Source: Altererythrobacter sp. (GTDB taxonomy: Bacteria; Pseudomonadota; Alphaproteobacteria; Sphingomonadales; Sphingomonadaceae). From it: a stretch of 5,923 nt of DNA. The DNA lies in assembly GCA_024636575.1 (NCBI GenBank), contig JAGXGU010000071.1:1-5923 (forward strand). The letters run 5' to 3'. A model generated the notes under the pieces. The model was not told the origin of the DNA, searched no databases, and saw only the letters and a program-made list of their open reading frames with translations. The translations under genes were made by a program, and so were the position numbers. This document shows positions 5,603 through 5,923 of this stretch, in pieces (the first letter of the stretch is position 1; the number at the start of each line of letters is the position of its first letter).

Positions 5603-5923
5603 ACGTAAGCGAGGCTGTCGCCACCCGCCGTTCCGTCCGAGCCTTTACCGATCAGCCGGTGGATCAGGCGGTTCTGAAGCGCGTGCTGCACAAGGCGCAG
5701 CGCAGCCCCAGTGGCGGGAACACCCAGCCGTGGCACGCAGTCATGCTGACCGGCGAACCGATGGAGGCGCTGTTCCGTTCGGTGGCGGATGTCCTGCCAC
5801 AGGGCCGCGCGGCCCACACGCCCGAATATGACATTTATCCGAAAGGGCTGGACGGCAGCTATGAACAGCGCCGCCGCGGCGTGGGCGAGGATCTGTACCG
5901 CGCGCTGGAGATCACCCGGGACA
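5599..5923 (+). CDS. Nitroreductase family protein, N-terminal 108 codons (cut by the window edge)
   Basis: Nitroreductases are FMN-dependent homodimeric flavoproteins that use NAD(P)H to reduce nitroaromatics, quinones or related substrates in the cytoplasm. The visible part begins MNVSEAVATRRSVRAF; the RRSVR segment (10-14) and SPSGGNTQPW (36-45) are the phosphate- and flavin-binding signatures of the family. From memory these fit the PnbA/NfnB-like subgroup best, as does the later YDIYPKGLDG. The start is a GTG sharing GTGA with the cobT stop codon, preceded by GGAGG at 5590-5594, so it is probably translated with cobT. BluB, the related enzyme that makes the lower ligand of cobalamin, was considered because of cobT, but the SGGNTQPW signature is that of ordinary nitroreductases. 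The true substrate is unknown, and the C-terminal half is outside the window. Confidence 0.9.
   Translation, partial: MNVSEAVATRRSVRAFTDQPVDQAVLKRVLHKAQRSPSGGNTQPWHAVMLTGEPMEALFRSVADVLPQGRAAHTPEYDIYPKGLDGSYEQRRRGVGEDLYRALEITRD

Noticed and set aside
5599..5923. BluB (5,6-dimethylbenzimidazole synthase) next to cobT
   Set aside because: The attractive cobalamin link fails on sequence: the visible SPSGGNTQPW and RRSVR signatures are those of general nitroreductases, not of BluB as I know it.

Overview
The window looks like an ordinary stretch of chromosome from a GC-rich alphaproteobacterium, most likely of the Sphingomonadales (Erythrobacter/Sphingomonas-like). This placement rests on remembered protein character: an aerobic-type CobT with an acidic linker, a DUF4197 lipoprotein, a short PnbA-type nitroreductase, and a repeat with the core CCCAGC-GAAA-GCTGGG of the kind scattered through these genomes. 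No database search was possible. I see no rRNA, tRNA, CRISPR array, transposase, prophage or integration site.

Layout, left to right. The first 20 bases hold the first codons of a leftward gene, probably a glutathione S-transferase, preceded by a good ribosome binding site that overlaps the stop codon of priA. priA (32-2197, leftward) encodes the primosomal helicase PriA with all main motifs intact. A 48-bp divergent gap follows. Rightward from it runs a gene for a DUF4197 protein with a combined twin-arginine and lipoprotein signal (2246-2947). The 167-bp gap at 2948-3114 carries two copies of a short palindromic repeat in inverted orientation (REPIN/BIME-like).

Then come three tightly packed rightward genes: a small transaldolase of the FSA/TalC family (3115-3768), cobT for a cobaltochelatase subunit (3773-5602), and the first 108 codons of a nitroreductase (5599 to the right edge). 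The tal-cobT gap is 4 bp and cobT overlaps the nitroreductase by 4 bp (GTGA), so these three are probably one transcript with coupled translation.

Functionally the window mixes replication restart (priA), the non-oxidative pentose phosphate pathway (tal), metal chelation for cobalamin (cobT) and flavin-dependent reduction (nitroreductase). No single pathway joins them. The usual CobT partners, CobS and CobN, are not in the window. I did not find convincing evidence of a new biological system. The points most worth checking are the inverted repeat pair, the identity of the neighbours of cobT, the unusual priA start, and the residues that separate transaldolase from fructose-6-phosphate aldolase.
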